DNA of 64,000 nt from Janthinobacterium lividum. GTDB lineage: Bacteria > Pseudomonadota > Gammaproteobacteria > Burkholderiales > Burkholderiaceae_D. Below are positions 18,095 to 26,935 of this stretch, piece by piece (the first letter of the stretch is position 1; each line of letters begins with the position of its first letter). Position numbers and translations under genes: made by a program. The DNA is taken from assembly GCF_023509035.1 (NCBI RefSeq), contig NZ_CP075583.1, positions 1,798,001 through 1,862,000 of the forward strand, in the 5' to 3' direction. The notes below the pieces were generated by a model, which was not told where the DNA came from, did not search any database, and saw nothing but the letters and a program-made list of their open reading frames with translations.

Positions 18095-20626
18095 TTACTG
18101 GGTGACGAGGCTGACCTTGTCGATCACGAACGAGGTTTGCAGCGAGGCATCCTCGGTCGCGGCAAACGAGATCTGCACGGTCTGACCCTTGTAGGCGATC
18201 AGGTCGAAGGTGCGGATCTGGTAGCCGGCCGCCTTGTTCACGTTCGAGTACGAGGCCAGGGTACCCAGCACCGTACCGGCGCTGTTCTTCACGGTGACGA
18301 CCAGCTTGTCGTACACGGTATTGCCCGTTTCAGCCGTGTCGATATGCAGCGCGAAGGTCAGGCTGGCCGAGGTGGCGGCGGCCGGAATGGCCACGCTTTG
18401 CGTCAGCGATTCGCTAGCCGTGGCGCCATTGCCGCCCAGCCAGGCGTACTGCGTGCCTTCGTACGCGGTTTGTCCCGTGAAGGTGCCGATGGCGCCCGTG
18501 GTGCCGCTCCAACCCGTGGCGCCAGACTCGAAGCCGCCGTTCGTCACGCGTTCGGTGGCGCTGCTCGTGCCCACCGTCAGCGTGGCGTTGTTCGACGTGG
18601 CCGTCACGGCAGGCGACGAGGCATCCGTCACCGTCGCCTTGAAGACGGCGCCGTTGTCGGTCGCCACAGTGGTGAAGCTGTAGGCTGGCGACGTGGCGCC
18701 GCTGATCACGGCGCCGTTGCGGTACCACTTGTAGGTGTACGGTGCCGTGCCGCCGCCCGCGCCCACGGCGAACGAGGCGGTGGCGCCCGGTGCGACGGTG
18801 ATGCTGGCCGGCTGGCTGGTGATGGTCACCGCGCCGCCCGTGGTCGATTCATCGACGTCGGCGCCCACGTTGATGGCCGCATACGCGCGCTTGACGGCGA
18901 TAGCCTCGGCACTGCCCACGCCATACAGTTCCTCGGCTGCCAGCAGCACCTTGTTGCGCGCGTCGGCGTAGTTGGTCGACGAGGTAAACTTGGTGGTGGC
19001 AGCCTTGAACCAGATGCGGTAAGCCTTGTCGCTGCCGATACCGGTCATGGCCAGCGGGCTCTTGTTCAGGTAGGAGCTGTAGTAGTCGCTGCTGGACGTG
19101 GAATTCGAGCCTTGCGACAGGAAGTAGAACATGCGGTTGTTCGGGCCGCTGCTGTAGTGGACGTCAAGGTTCTTGATGGTGCTGCTCCACGCATTCGGGC
19201 TGCTGCCATCCTTGCTCGGCTTGTACAGCCAGCGCAGCGGCTGGCCATTCTTGGCGATTTCCTTGCCCGTCATCCAATCGTTGCCCGTGTTGGGAATCGT
19301 GGTACCCGTGCCGCCGGCGCGCGCATACGCTTCTACCATTTCGCCGGCGATATCCGAGCTCGATTCGTTCAAGCCGCCCGACTCCTGCGAGTAGATCAGG
19401 CCCGATGTGGCGTCCGTGATGCCGTGGCCCATTTCATGGCCGATCACGTCGATGGAACCGAGGTTGTTGAACGAGCTGCCGCCGTCGCCGATGTACATGC
19501 ACTTGCAGCTGCTGTCGTAATAGGCGTTGTCGTAAGCCGTGTTGACGTGGGCGGCGATGTGGGTGGCCGTGTTGTTGCCGTCCAGGCTGGACCAGCCCAG
19601 CACATTCTTGTGCGTGTCGTAGGTGTTCATCAGGCCCCACATCGCGTTCACGGCCGCCGTCTGGCCGTTGGCGTTGGTGGTGCTGCCGCCGTTGATGTAT
19701 TGCTGGCCGTCGCCCCAGGTATTGCTGGTGCTGCTGTACACGCTGCCCGAGGTGGTGCCGTGGTTGGCATTCGTGATGGCCATGCCGCCGAAGCTGCCGC
19801 CCGTGCCCCGGCTGGGGTCCTTCATGGTGTAGGTGCTGCCCGTGAGCGTGGTGTTGAGTGGCACCTGGCCGTTGTACTGGCTGTTGCCGATGCCGGCGAC
19901 GGTTTTCAGGGCTTTCCATTGACGCAGGATGCGGCCATCTTTGGCGCTGACGACGGTGTCATAGTAAACGGGCTTGTTACCGCTGATCATGCGCGTCTGT
20001 ACCAGGTAGGCCAGCTCGTAGTGGTCGACCACGTCCTGTACGTCGAGGGCGTTCAGCGCGGCTTCCGACTTGTTCTCGGCACCGGCCACGCGCACCGTTT
20101 TCATCACGGGGTAGATCAGCAGTTGCGCATGCGGCGGCACGTGGTCGACGGCCGGCACGCCGATGCTTTTCACGGCGGCGGCGATGGCGGCGGCGGCGCT
20201 GATGGCCGGCGTGGTGTCGATATCGGTGGTGGCGCTGCGGGTGACGGAATTGACGCCGCCGCTACCGAGGCCGGAAGCGCGGTCCGACACGGATTCGCTG
20301 ACGATGTCGCCGGCGCTGTTGCTGACCACTACTGTCTCGGAACCGAAGACGGGCAAGCCCTTGTAAGTGTGCTGTACGCGGCTCACGCGCGTGCCGCTGA
20401 CGCCCGGATGCTGGGCGCCGACGGCAAAGCCATGTTCGGTATTCAGGCCGCGGCTGCGTGCCTGCGCGGCCAGCTTGTTGACCAAGCTGGCGTTCTCTTG
20501 TGGAGATGCCAGGGTGACCGGGGCAGCCATCAAGGTCTGTGGCAGCGGCGTGGCGGCGTCTGCCGTGGTGGCCATCAGCGGCAGGGCGGCGATGGATGCG
20601 GCAACTATCGTCAAACGTAAATTCAT
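18095..20626 (-). CDS. Secreted M4-family (thermolysin-like) metalloprotease with Ig-like and C-terminal jelly-roll domains
   Basis: An 843-residue exported zinc protease. In order: signal peptide (to about residue 24, TTADA), FTP/PepSY propeptide (about 30-220), M4 catalytic domain with zinc motif HEMGH (His397, Glu398, His401) and third ligand Glu in GGLNESSSD, active-site region NNRMFYFLS, then an Ig-like/PKD-type domain (about 610-700, SITVAPGATASFAVG) and a C-terminal carbohydrate/target-binding jelly-roll (about 705-843, NGGFESGATGWSG). GGAGCAGAA precedes ATG 20626. It lies immediately upstream of, and parallel to, the secretion operon, so it is the obvious candidate substrate; this is inferred. 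Confidence 0.94.
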   Translation of the reverse strand: MNLRLTIVAASIAALPLMATTADAATPLPQTLMAAPVTLASPQENASLVNKLAAQARSRGLNTEHGFAVGAQHPGVSGTRVSRVQHTYKGLPVFGSETVVVSNSAGDIVSESVSDRASGLGSGGVNSVTRSATTDIDTTPAISAAAAIAAAVKSIGVPAVDHVPPHAQLLIYPVMKTVRVAGAENKSEAALNALDVQDVVDHYELAYLVQTRMISGNKPVYYDTVVSAKDGRILRQWKALKTVAGIGNSQYNGQVPLNTTLTGSTYTMKDPSRGTGGSFGGMAITNANHGTTSGSVYSSTSNTWGDGQQYINGGSTTNANGQTAAVNAMWGLMNTYDTHKNVLGWSSLDGNNTATHIAAHVNTAYDNAYYDSSCKCMYIGDGGSSFNNLGSIDVIGHEMGHGITDATSGLIYSQESGGLNESSSDIAGEMVEAYARAGGTGTTIPNTGNDWMTGKEIAKNGQPLRWLYKPSKDGSSPNAWSSTIKNLDVHYSSGPNNRMFYFLSQGSNSTSSSDYYSSYLNKSPLAMTGIGSDKAYRIWFKAATTKFTSSTNYADARNKVLLAAEELYGVGSAEAIAVKRAYAAINVGADVDESTTGGAVTITSQPASITVAPGATASFAVGAGGGTAPYTYKWYRNGAVISGATSPAYSFTTVATDNGAVFKATVTDASSPAVTATSNNATLTVGTSSATERVTNGGFESGATGWSGTTGAIGTFTGQTAYEGTQYAWLGGNGATASESLTQSVAIPAAATSASLTFALHIDTAETGNTVYDKLVVTVKNSAGTVLGTLASYSNVNKAAGYQIRTFDLIAYKGQTVQISFAATEDASLQTSFVIDKVSLVTQ

Positions 20627-21298
20627 TTCTGCTCCATGGTATCGGTTAAGGAAATGGTGAATGAGCTGGCCGCGATGCCTGATGGCCACCCCGGCGTGCC
20701 TGGCGGCGGGCGGATAGCCTGCCGTTTTGTGGTGGCATGACGCCGGGTAGGGGGACACTAAACTTGTCGAGATCGCCATGTCAAAAAATTCAAGAAATGG
20801 GTCACTACGCGAATTTTTGTTAAGAATTGAACATTTATCGGCGCTGCATCATTGGAAAGTTTGATCTATCACAAGCTGCAACTTTTGTTTTGGACTACTT
20901 CCCCTAATGGCGTGTTCTGTTGGAAAAACACTGTTGCCTTTTTTAAATGTTGCGATCTACACTAGCTCTTCGCGTTGTCCCCAGCGAACCACGCGAAGAC
21001 AAAAAAGCGCACGCGGCAATGACCGCGTCCAGATACAGCGCATCGGGAAAAAAATCGGGAGTTTCACATGACGTCAGTTCTGTTTTCTGCTGTTGGTTTC
21101 AGCCATTTCCCCTCTGGAGCGGCCTTCATGCTGCATCCGCCTTCCTAGCCGCCGCTACCCGGCCCTTCCCCCGCGAGGGCATACTTTTCAGTGAGTCCGA
21201 CCGCGCCGCCTGGCGTGGCCGATGGCGCAGCGCATCCTTTTTTCAGGAAGGGGTGCCGGCTCCTGGTGCGTGCACCGGAATCACCGGCCCGACGAACT
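20627..21298. other. Intergenic region between M4 protease and ACT-like gene
   Basis: This 672-base gap separates divergent genes. 20760-20950 is AT-rich and probably holds promoters, none of which I can define. One perfect inverted repeat, CTTCGCGT (20968-20975) with ACGCGAAG (20991-20998), could be an operator or small hairpin. Reading frames in 20950-21298 have no conserved look, so I call no gene here. Confidence 0.5.
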
Positions 21299-21955
21299 AT
21301 GCTTTCGATAGCGACCAAAGTGGAACAGATCGTGATGGAATCGGCCTTTCTCAGCGAGGGATTGGGCCGGGGCTTGCTTAACCTGTCGGAACTGGCGCGC
21401 CAGCTGCAGCCGCAATTACAGAGCGACTTATGGAAACCGGTGGGACAGGCCGCCGTGGTGATGGCGCTGCGCCGACTGGCCGAACGGATGCCACAGCAGA
21501 AAAGCGGCGAGATCGTGCTGGCGCACCGCGCGGGAGAATTGAGCACGCGCAGCGAGCTGATGATTTTTACCTACCGTTACTCTGACCAGACGTATACCTG
21601 CCAGCGCCAGTTGCTGGCGCTGGCCGCACCCCAGCGTGGTACCTTCATCACGGTCACGCGCGGCGTCAACGAGGTGATGGTGATCTGCAGCCGCAGCCTG
21701 CACGCGCTGGTGGAAGAGGTTTTTGGCAGCGAGCAGGAACTGGCGCGCCTGGAGCGGGTGACGGCCGTGACCTTGCACCTGTCGCCTGAAACCTGCTATA
21801 CGCCGGGCGTGTATCACGCCATCCTCAAGCGTCTGGCCTGGGAGCGTATCAATTTGATCAACATCATCTGCACGTATACGGAGCTGACCCTGCTGCTGGA
21901 GGTGTCGCAGACGGGGGCCGCTTTTGCCGTGCTGTCGAAAATCGTCGCGCAATGA
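21299..21955 (+). CDS. Unknown protein with ACT-like C-terminal halves
   Basis: A 219-residue cytoplasmic protein of unknown function. The first 65 residues look like a winged-helix or helical domain (LSELARQLQPQLQ, AAVVMALRRLAERM). The rest contains two beta-alpha-beta units of ACT type (GTFITVTRGVNEVMVICS ... ALVEEVF; TAVTLHLSPETCYTPGVYH ... INLINIICTYTELTLLLE), the arrangement used by aspartokinase-like ligand sensors. No catalytic domain is present, so a small-molecule-responsive regulator is possible. The start at ATG 21299 has no obvious ribosome site. Its stop codon lies within the target duplication of the downstream IS. Confidence 0.6.
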   Translation: MLSIATKVEQIVMESAFLSEGLGRGLLNLSELARQLQPQLQSDLWKPVGQAAVVMALRRLAERMPQQKSGEIVLAHRAGELSTRSELMIFTYRYSDQTYTCQRQLLALAAPQRGTFITVTRGVNEVMVICSRSLHALVEEVFGSEQELARLERVTAVTLHLSPETCYTPGVYHAILKRLAWERINLINIICTYTELTLLLEVSQTGAAFAVLSKIVAQ

Positions 21956-21959
21956 AAAA
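21952..21959. repeat. Left 8-bp target-site duplication of the IS
   Basis: ATGAAAAA, identical to 23021-23028. It contains the TGA stop of the upstream gene and was part of the T-tract (on the minus strand) of the argH terminator before insertion. Confidence 0.92.
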
Positions 21960-21976
21960 GGCTCTGTCATCGGCAA
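21960..21976. repeat. Left terminal inverted repeat of IS
   Basis: GGCTCTGTCATCGGCAA; pairs with the complement of 23004-23020 with three mismatches. Confidence 0.88.
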
Positions 21977-22049
21977 ATAGGGGAAATGCCGGAATCTTCC
22001 CTTGGCAGTGCTGTCTGACTCTGCATACTCACCACCCAGGGAGCAGATC

Positions 22050-23018
22050 ATGCAGCCAAATAAATGGCTCAGCTTTATTGCGCAGTTTGCTCAGTTGAAC
22101 CGGCGCCAGCGGCAGGCAGGCATGGCCCTGCTGCGTGGCAACGCGCCACACGACGCGACCGTTGCGCTGCTGGAAAGTGTGGTGCAGCCGCGATTGGCCT
22201 GTCCCGCCTGCCACTCGCACCACCTGCACCGGCATGGCCATGCGCACGGCCTGCAGCGCTACCGCTGTGTACCTTGCGGGCGCACCTTCAATGCCTTGAC
22301 GGGGACTCCCCTGGCGCACTTGCGCTATAAATCGTTGTGGATCGAGTATGCCGATTGCCTGCTCGGCTCCGCCTCGGTGCGCCAGGCGGCTAGCCAATTG
22401 GGCGTGCATCGCAACACCACGTTTCGCTGGCGGCACCGTTTTCTCAGCGTAGCCAAGACGGACCGGCCGCATGGCCTGCATGGCATCGCCGAGGCCGACG
22501 AGTTATACGTGCTGGAATCGGAAAAGGGAGCCAGGCAGATGACGCGTCCGGCCCGCCGCCGGGGCGGCCATGCGCACCAGCGCGGCGTATCGAATGAACA
22601 GGTCTGCATCCTGGTGGTGCGCGATCGCACGGGCCAGACCCTCGATTTCGTCACGGGCAGAGGCGCGCTGACGAAGGCGCAGCTGCACCGCTGTTTGTTG
22701 CCCGTCATCGACCAGGATATCCTGCTCGTCACGGACGGCCATGCCGCCTATCGGGCTTTTGCGAGGGAAGCAGGCATCAGCCACCAGGCCGTCAACTTGC
22801 GCGCCGGCATCCGGGTATGGGGCGCCGCTCATGTGCAGAACGTCAACGCCTATCACAGCCGCTTGCGCGAATGGCTACGGCCGTTTCACGGCGTGGCGAC
22901 GCGCTACATGCCGAACTATCTGGGATGGCGCTGGATACTCGACGCCAGGCGCATTCGTTCACCAGAAACGTTATTGAAAGCCGCGCTGGGAGTATTCCCA
23001 CACTTGACGGTGACATAG
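22050..23018 (+). CDS. IS1595-family transposase
   Basis: A 322-residue transposase. N-terminal zinc ribbon CPAC ... CVPC (about residues 51-86), a helix-turn-helix (ASVRQAASQLGVHRNTTFRWRHR), then an ISXO2-like RNase-H-fold core with acidic residues in EADELYV and VTDGHAAY. The third position lies in VNAYHSRLREWL, where Asn/His replace the usual Glu, a variant common in one IS1595 branch. GGGAG lies before ATG 22050; an earlier in-frame start is rejected because it runs into the left end. The frame ends two bases before the right boundary. Confidence 0.92.
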   Translation: MQPNKWLSFIAQFAQLNRRQRQAGMALLRGNAPHDATVALLESVVQPRLACPACHSHHLHRHGHAHGLQRYRCVPCGRTFNALTGTPLAHLRYKSLWIEYADCLLGSASVRQAASQLGVHRNTTFRWRHRFLSVAKTDRPHGLHGIAEADELYVLESEKGARQMTRPARRRGGHAHQRGVSNEQVCILVVRDRTGQTLDFVTGRGALTKAQLHRCLLPVIDQDILLVTDGHAAYRAFAREAGISHQAVNLRAGIRVWGAAHVQNVNAYHSRLREWLRPFHGVATRYMPNYLGWRWILDARRIRSPETLLKAALGVFPHLTVT

Positions 23019-23020
23019 CC
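23004..23020. repeat. Right terminal inverted repeat of IS
   Basis: TTGACGGTGACATAGCC; complement matches the left end at 14 of 17 positions. Confidence 0.88.
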
Positions 23021-23028
23021 ATGAAAAA
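23021..23028. repeat. Right 8-bp target-site duplication of the IS
   Basis: ATGAAAAA, identical to 21952-21959. Confidence 0.92.
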
Positions 23029-23055
23029 CGCCCCGCTGCAGTGATGCAGCGGGGC
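23024..23055 (-). terminator. Rho-independent terminator of argH
   Basis: On the minus strand an 11-bp perfect stem, GCCCCGCTGCA with TGCAGCGGGGC (positions 23055-23045 and 23040-23030), loop of four, followed by GTTTTT. It lies 21 bases past the argH stop. The IS inserted exactly in its T-tract, but the duplication restored five T, so function is probably kept. Confidence 0.92.
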
Positions 23056-23075
23056 GCTGGCGGGACGGAGCCCGT

Positions 23076-24473
23076 TTATTTTTCCAGCTGCGTACGCACG
23101 CGGGCGATCGCGGCGCGCACCTGGCGTGGCGCGGTGCCGCCCACGTGGTCGCGCGCGGCAACGGAGCCTTCCAGGGTCAGCACCGCAAACACGTCTTCGC
23201 CCGTCAACGGGGAAAACGCGCGCAGCTGCTCGAGCGACAGGTCGGCCAGGTCGCAACCAGCATCGACGCAGGCGCGCACGGCCAGGGCCACCGCTTCATG
23301 GGCATCGCGGAACGGCAAGCCCTTCTTGACCAGGTAGTCGGCCAGGTCGGTCGCCGTGGCGTAGCCTTGCAGGGCTGCCGCGCGCATTGCTTCCGGTTTC
23401 ACCGTGATGCCGCCGGCCATGTCGGCGAAGATGCGCAGGGTGTCGATGACGGTGTCGACGGTGTCGAACAGCGGTTCCTTGTCTTCCTGGTTGTCCTTGT
23501 TGTAGGCCAGCGGCTGGCCTTTCATCAGGGTCAGCAAGCCGATCAGGTGGCCATACACGCGGCCCGTCTTGCCACGTGCCAGTTCCGGCACGTCCGGGTT
23601 CTTCTTTTGCGGCATGATCGACGAGCCGGTACAGAAGCGGTCGGCGATGTCGATGAAGCCGATGCGTGGGCTCATCCAGATCACCAGTTCCTCGGCCATG
23701 CGCGACACGTGCATCATCAGCACGGCGGAGGCGGCGCAAAATTCGATGGCGAAGTCGCGGTCCGACACGGCGTCGAGCGAGTTGTGGCACACGTCGTCGA
23801 AGCCCAGGGTCTTGGCCACGCGCAGGCGGTCGATGGGGAAGGTGGTGCCGGCTAGGGCGGCGGCGCCCAGCGGCAGGCGGTTGACGCGCTTGCGGCAGTC
23901 GGCCATGCGCTCGGCGTCGCGGCCGAACATTTCAACATACGCCAGCATGTGGTGGCCGAAGGTGATCGGCTGGGCCACCTGCATGTGGGTAAAGCCCGGC
24001 ATGATGGTGTCGGCATGCTGCTCGGCCAGGTCCGTCAGCGCGCTGCGGAACGTCGCCAGCAGGGCGGTGATGTCGTCGATGGCGGAGCGCACGTACAGGC
24101 GGATGTCGGTGGCCACCTGGTCGTTGCGCGAACGGCCCGTGTGCAGGCGCTTGCCCGCATCGCCTACCAGTTCGGTCAGGCGTTTTTCGATATTCAGGTG
24201 GACATCTTCCAGGTCCAGCAGCCATTCGAACTGGCCGGCGGCGATTTCCTGCGAGATTTGCGCCATGCCGCGCTGGATTTCCGCGTAGTCGGCCGGGCTG
24301 ATGATGGCTTGCGCATGCAGCATTTCCGCATGGGCCAGCGAACCTTCGATGTCGAACAGCGCCAGGCGCTTGTCAAAAAATACAGAAGCTGTGTAGCGCT
24401 TGACGAGGTCCGAGACCGGTTCGGAAAACCGGGCCGACCAGGCTTCGCCCTTTTTGGAGAATTGATCAGTCAT
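23076..24473 (-). CDS. argH: Argininosuccinate lyase
   Basis: Last step of arginine synthesis: cleaves argininosuccinate to arginine and fumarate in the cytoplasm. The 465-residue length is standard. It has the fumarase/aspartase superfamily signature [15 protein letters not shown] (about residues 280-295) with the catalytic serine loop, [13 protein letters not shown] (about 110), and the N-terminal [16 protein letters not shown] segment with the beta-proteobacterial start. It is transcribed alone and closed by its own hairpin. The 274 bases upstream (24474-24747) contain no recognisable gene. Confidence 0.97.
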   Translation of the reverse strand: MTDQFSKKGEAWSARFSEPVSDLVKRYTASVFFDKRLALFDIEGSLAHAEMLHAQAIISPADYAEIQRGMAQISQEIAAGQFEWLLDLEDVHLNIEKRLTELVGDAGKRLHTGRSRNDQVATDIRLYVRSAIDDITALLATFRSALTDLAEQHADTIMPGFTHMQVAQPITFGHHMLAYVEMFGRDAERMADCRKRVNRLPLGAAALAGTTFPIDRLRVAKTLGFDDVCHNSLDAVSDRDFAIEFCAASAVLMMHVSRMAEELVIWMSPRIGFIDIADRFCTGSSIMPQKKNPDVPELARGKTGRVYGHLIGLLTLMKGQPLAYNKDNQEDKEPLFDTVDTVIDTLRIFADMAGGITVKPEAMRAAALQGYATATDLADYLVKKGLPFRDAHEAVALAVRACVDAGCDLADLSLEQLRAFSPLTGEDVFAVLTLEGSVAARDHVGGTAPRQVRAAIARVRTQLEK

Positions 24474-24747
24474 GAAAGAAGTCCTTTAGTGTAGGGCGAT
24501 TATAAACAAGGTTGGCCGGCGGTAGGGCTTTTAGGGCCTTGCAGGGCGCTGAAATGGCCAGGAATGGGGCTGGCACGCGTCAAATGCCTCGCTGCGGGTG
24601 CTGTTGCGCGCTCCATCCGGGCTTTTTGTATTCTGTCCCGCGAATCGTGCGTTTGGTCGCAATCCGATGGCAGTTCGGGGGCGATAGGCCTACAGTTCAA
24701 TCATCGCAGGACAAACAGCAACGCTCCTCAACCTCAAGGAAAATATC

Positions 24748-24945
24748 ATGAACATCGCTAAAAACATGGAAGCCATCTTCGTTGCCATCATCGCCATCGC
24801 CGCAGCCACCAGCCTGGCCACTGCCGCCGTGCCGAAGTTCCGCGCCGCGCCGGCACCCATCCTTGCCAGTGCCGATCAAGCCACCATGCACACCGTGTAT
24901 GTCAGCGCCAAGCGTCTGAGCGCGGAAGAAAAAGCCGCCCTGTAA
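24748..24945 (+). CDS. Small exported protein of unknown function
   Basis: A 65-residue protein with a signal peptide-like N terminus (MNIAKNMEAIFVAIIAIAAA, cleavage probably near TAA) and a short polar tail (PKFRAAPAPIL ... SAKRLSAEEKAAL). AAGGAAAATATC precedes ATG, a good ribosome site. The mature part would be only about 40 residues. The tail, TVYVSAKRLSAEEKAAL, resembles short exported proteins common in Oxalobacteraceae, whose function I do not know. Confidence 0.7.
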   Translation: MNIAKNMEAIFVAIIAIAAATSLATAAVPKFRAAPAPILASADQATMHTVYVSAKRLSAEEKAAL

Positions 24946-25109
24946 GCGCGGCCAAGCAATGCAGGCAGTACGAAAGATATTCGCAGCAAACAGCAGTATC
25001 GCATCACGGACAGTCTGGACGGGTGGCGCCCCCATTTCTTTCCAGCCCTGGTGACAGCCGCACAAAAAAGACCGATGATCGTGTTTTCAACGATAGCAAG
25101 GCTTGCACA

Positions 25110-25535
25110 ATGCCACCTTTGATGATCAGTACCGACAAGGCGGAACTCGACGTTCCCGCCATCCACCATTTTCTCAGCACGCAATCGACATGGGCCATCG
25201 GCATCACGCAGGCCACAGTACAGCGCGCCATCGACCATTCGCTATGCTTTGGCGGCACGCTGGACGGCCGCCAGGTGGCGTTCGCCCGCGTGGTCAGCGA
25301 CTACGCCACGTTTGCCTATCTGGTCGACGTGTATGTGCTGGAAGAGTGCCGCGGCCGCGGCTACAGCAAGCGCCTGATGGAGGCCGTGATGGCACATCCG
25401 GACTTGCAGGGCTTGCGTCGTTTCATGCTGGCCACCAGCACGGCGCATGGCTTGTATGCGCGCCACGGTTTTACTGCGCCGCTCAGGCCGGAGGCGCTGA
25501 TGGAGCGGTATTTCCCCGATATTTATCGGTGTTGA
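25110..25535 (+). CDS. GNAT-family N-acetyltransferase
   Basis: A 141-residue acetyl-CoA-dependent acetyltransferase. Beta4-alpha3 carries VDVYVLEECRGRGYSKRLM, the acetyl-CoA-binding R/Q-x-x-G-x-G/A loop (CRGRGYS), and the C terminus has HGLYARHGF, where the tyrosine is the likely general acid. Substrate unknown; the closest pattern is the short GNAT group annotated as putative acetyltransferases. ATG 25110 is used; ATG 25122 is possible. Confidence 0.88.
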   Translation: MPPLMISTDKAELDVPAIHHFLSTQSTWAIGITQATVQRAIDHSLCFGGTLDGRQVAFARVVSDYATFAYLVDVYVLEECRGRGYSKRLMEAVMAHPDLQGLRRFMLATSTAHGLYARHGFTAPLRPEALMERYFPDIYRC

Positions 25536-25630
25536 ACAGCTGCGGCGGTTTGCGCGCGGCCCCGGTCTTGCCCTGATATCACCGTTTTCTTGATCAACAA
25601 CGCGACAGCCCCCTATCGGACCCTGACTCC

Positions 25631-26896
25631 ATGACCTCTTCTTTTCTCTGGCCTCTCCTTGCCGTATCGTTCACGGCGACTGCCGCTCCCATGCCGGAGG
25701 CATTCAGCCCGGCGCCTTGCGAGACGGGCATTTTTCGCCAGGACCAGACGGGTTTCGTCGCCGTCACCAAAGGGGGCAAAGGGTACGGCTATACCTTTAG
25801 CGACGGGACCGTTGGCAACACGCAGGATGCCGGGGCACTGGTCGCGTGCGGAAAGGACGCCGTGCTTGTCAGGGGCAAGGAGCGCTGGCCGAAAGTGGCA
25901 GTGGCTGAAGCCAATACGCGCTTTGAATCCGGCGGCGTCATGCTCGCTGGCCGCTTGCTGGAAGTGCCGGGCGCAGGCAAGGACACGCCGCTGGTCGTGT
26001 ATGCGCATGGTTCCGAAGGCAGCGGCTGGATCGACCGCGCGCGCGATCCTTATCAGATGGTTGGACGGGGCGTGTCCGTTTTCGTGTATGACAAGCGTGG
26101 CACGGGGCTGTCCGAAGGCGAATATACGCAGAATTTTCCGCGCCTGGCGGATGACCTGGTGGCCGCGTCGCGCGAAGCAAGACGACTGGCGCAAGGCCGC
26201 TACGGCCGTTTCGGCCTGATGGGCGTGAGCCAGGGTGGCTGGATCGCCCCGCTGGCGCAGGCGCGCGCCAAGGCGGAATTTCTCGGCATCGGCTATGGCC
26301 TGGTGGCCGATATCACGGAGCAGGATGCGGCGCAGGTCGCCATGGAATTGCGGGACAAAGGCTATGGCGGCGACGTCATCGCCAAGGCCAGGATGGTGAC
26401 GGATATCACGGCAAGAATCGTCAAATCCGGCTATAAGGATGGCCTGGACGACCTGGCGGCATTCCAGCAGCAGTTCGGCAAGGAGGCGTGGTTTGGCCTC
26501 ATCAAGGGAGGCTACACGGGCGTGTTGCTGGGCATGCCGGTCGATGAGCTGCGCAAGCATGGCGTGCCGCAGTTCGACAAGCTCGGTGTCGACTGGTCGC
26601 AAGATCCGGTGCAGGTATTGCGCCAGGTCACAGTGCCGCAGTTATGGGCCTTGGCAGAGGATGACCGCCAGGCGCCGCCGGCTGTCACCGTGGAGCGCCT
26701 GACGGCATTGCGCGGCCAGGGCCAGGCCATCGCGGTCTACCTCTTCCCGCAGGCCGATCACGGCATGCGCAGCTACGCGCAGGCGCCGGATGGAACGCGC
26801 AAACCCACCGTCGTCACGCCCGGGTTTTACGATCTGATGGCCGACTGGGCAAAGGGCAGCGTCGATGGCGCGTACGGACAGGCGTACCGAAAATAA
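25631..26896 (+). CDS. Exported alpha/beta-hydrolase
   Basis: A 421-residue hydrolase with a short signal peptide (MTSSFLWPLLAVSFTATAA). An N-terminal beta-rich segment (about 20-105) precedes the alpha/beta-hydrolase core: oxyanion HGSEGSG, nucleophile elbow GVSQGG (Ser about 199), acid in ALAEDDRQAPP and His in FPQADHGM. This matches serine esterases/peptidases of the YqiA/Est type annotated simply as alpha/beta hydrolase. Substrate unknown. It converges with the YfcC-type gene across a shared hairpin. Confidence 0.82.
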   Translation: MTSSFLWPLLAVSFTATAAPMPEAFSPAPCETGIFRQDQTGFVAVTKGGKGYGYTFSDGTVGNTQDAGALVACGKDAVLVRGKERWPKVAVAEANTRFESGGVMLAGRLLEVPGAGKDTPLVVYAHGSEGSGWIDRARDPYQMVGRGVSVFVYDKRGTGLSEGEYTQNFPRLADDLVAASREARRLAQGRYGRFGLMGVSQGGWIAPLAQARAKAEFLGIGYGLVADITEQDAAQVAMELRDKGYGGDVIAKARMVTDITARIVKSGYKDGLDDLAAFQQQFGKEAWFGLIKGGYTGVLLGMPVDELRKHGVPQFDKLGVDWSQDPVQVLRQVTVPQLWALAEDDRQAPPAVTVERLTALRGQGQAIAVYLFPQADHGMRSYAQAPDGTRKPTVVTPGFYDLMADWAKGSVDGAYGQAYRK

Positions 26897-26902
26897 GAAC
26901 GG

Positions 26903-26935
26903 CACGGCGACTGTGCATCGCCGTGGCGTTGTTTT
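26903..26935 (+). terminator. Terminator between converging hydrolase and transporter genes
   Basis: Perfect 8-bp stem CACGGCGA (26903-26910) with TCGCCGTG (26918-26925), then GCGTTGTTTT. It serves the hydrolase; the other strand lacks a T-tract. Confidence 0.75.

Larger units (their letters stand above)
21960..23020 (+). mobile_element. Complete IS1595-family insertion sequence
   Basis: A 1061-bp element bounded by imperfect inverted repeats GGCTCTGTCATCGGCAA (21960-21976) and, read inward from the other end, GGCTATGTCACCGTCAA (23020-23004), 14 of 17 matching, flanked by the perfect 8-bp duplication ATGAAAAA. It encodes one intact transposase. Eight-base duplications and GGCT-type ends are usual for the IS1595 group. 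Intact ends, frame and duplication suggest a relatively recent insertion. Confidence 0.93.

Noticed and set aside
17471..20620. 1049-codon open frame on the plus strand opposite the M4 protease
   Set aside because: Antisense shadow caused by high GC; no domain motif, Arg/His/Ala-rich, and the minus strand encodes a clear protease.
20863..20877. TTTGATCTATCACAAG as a CRP/FNR site
   Set aside because: Spacing and right half do not fit TTGAT-N4-ATCAA or TGTGA-N6-TCACA.
20947..21381. 144-codon frame upstream of and overlapping the ACT-like gene
   Set aside because: No conserved features; overlaps a better-supported frame.
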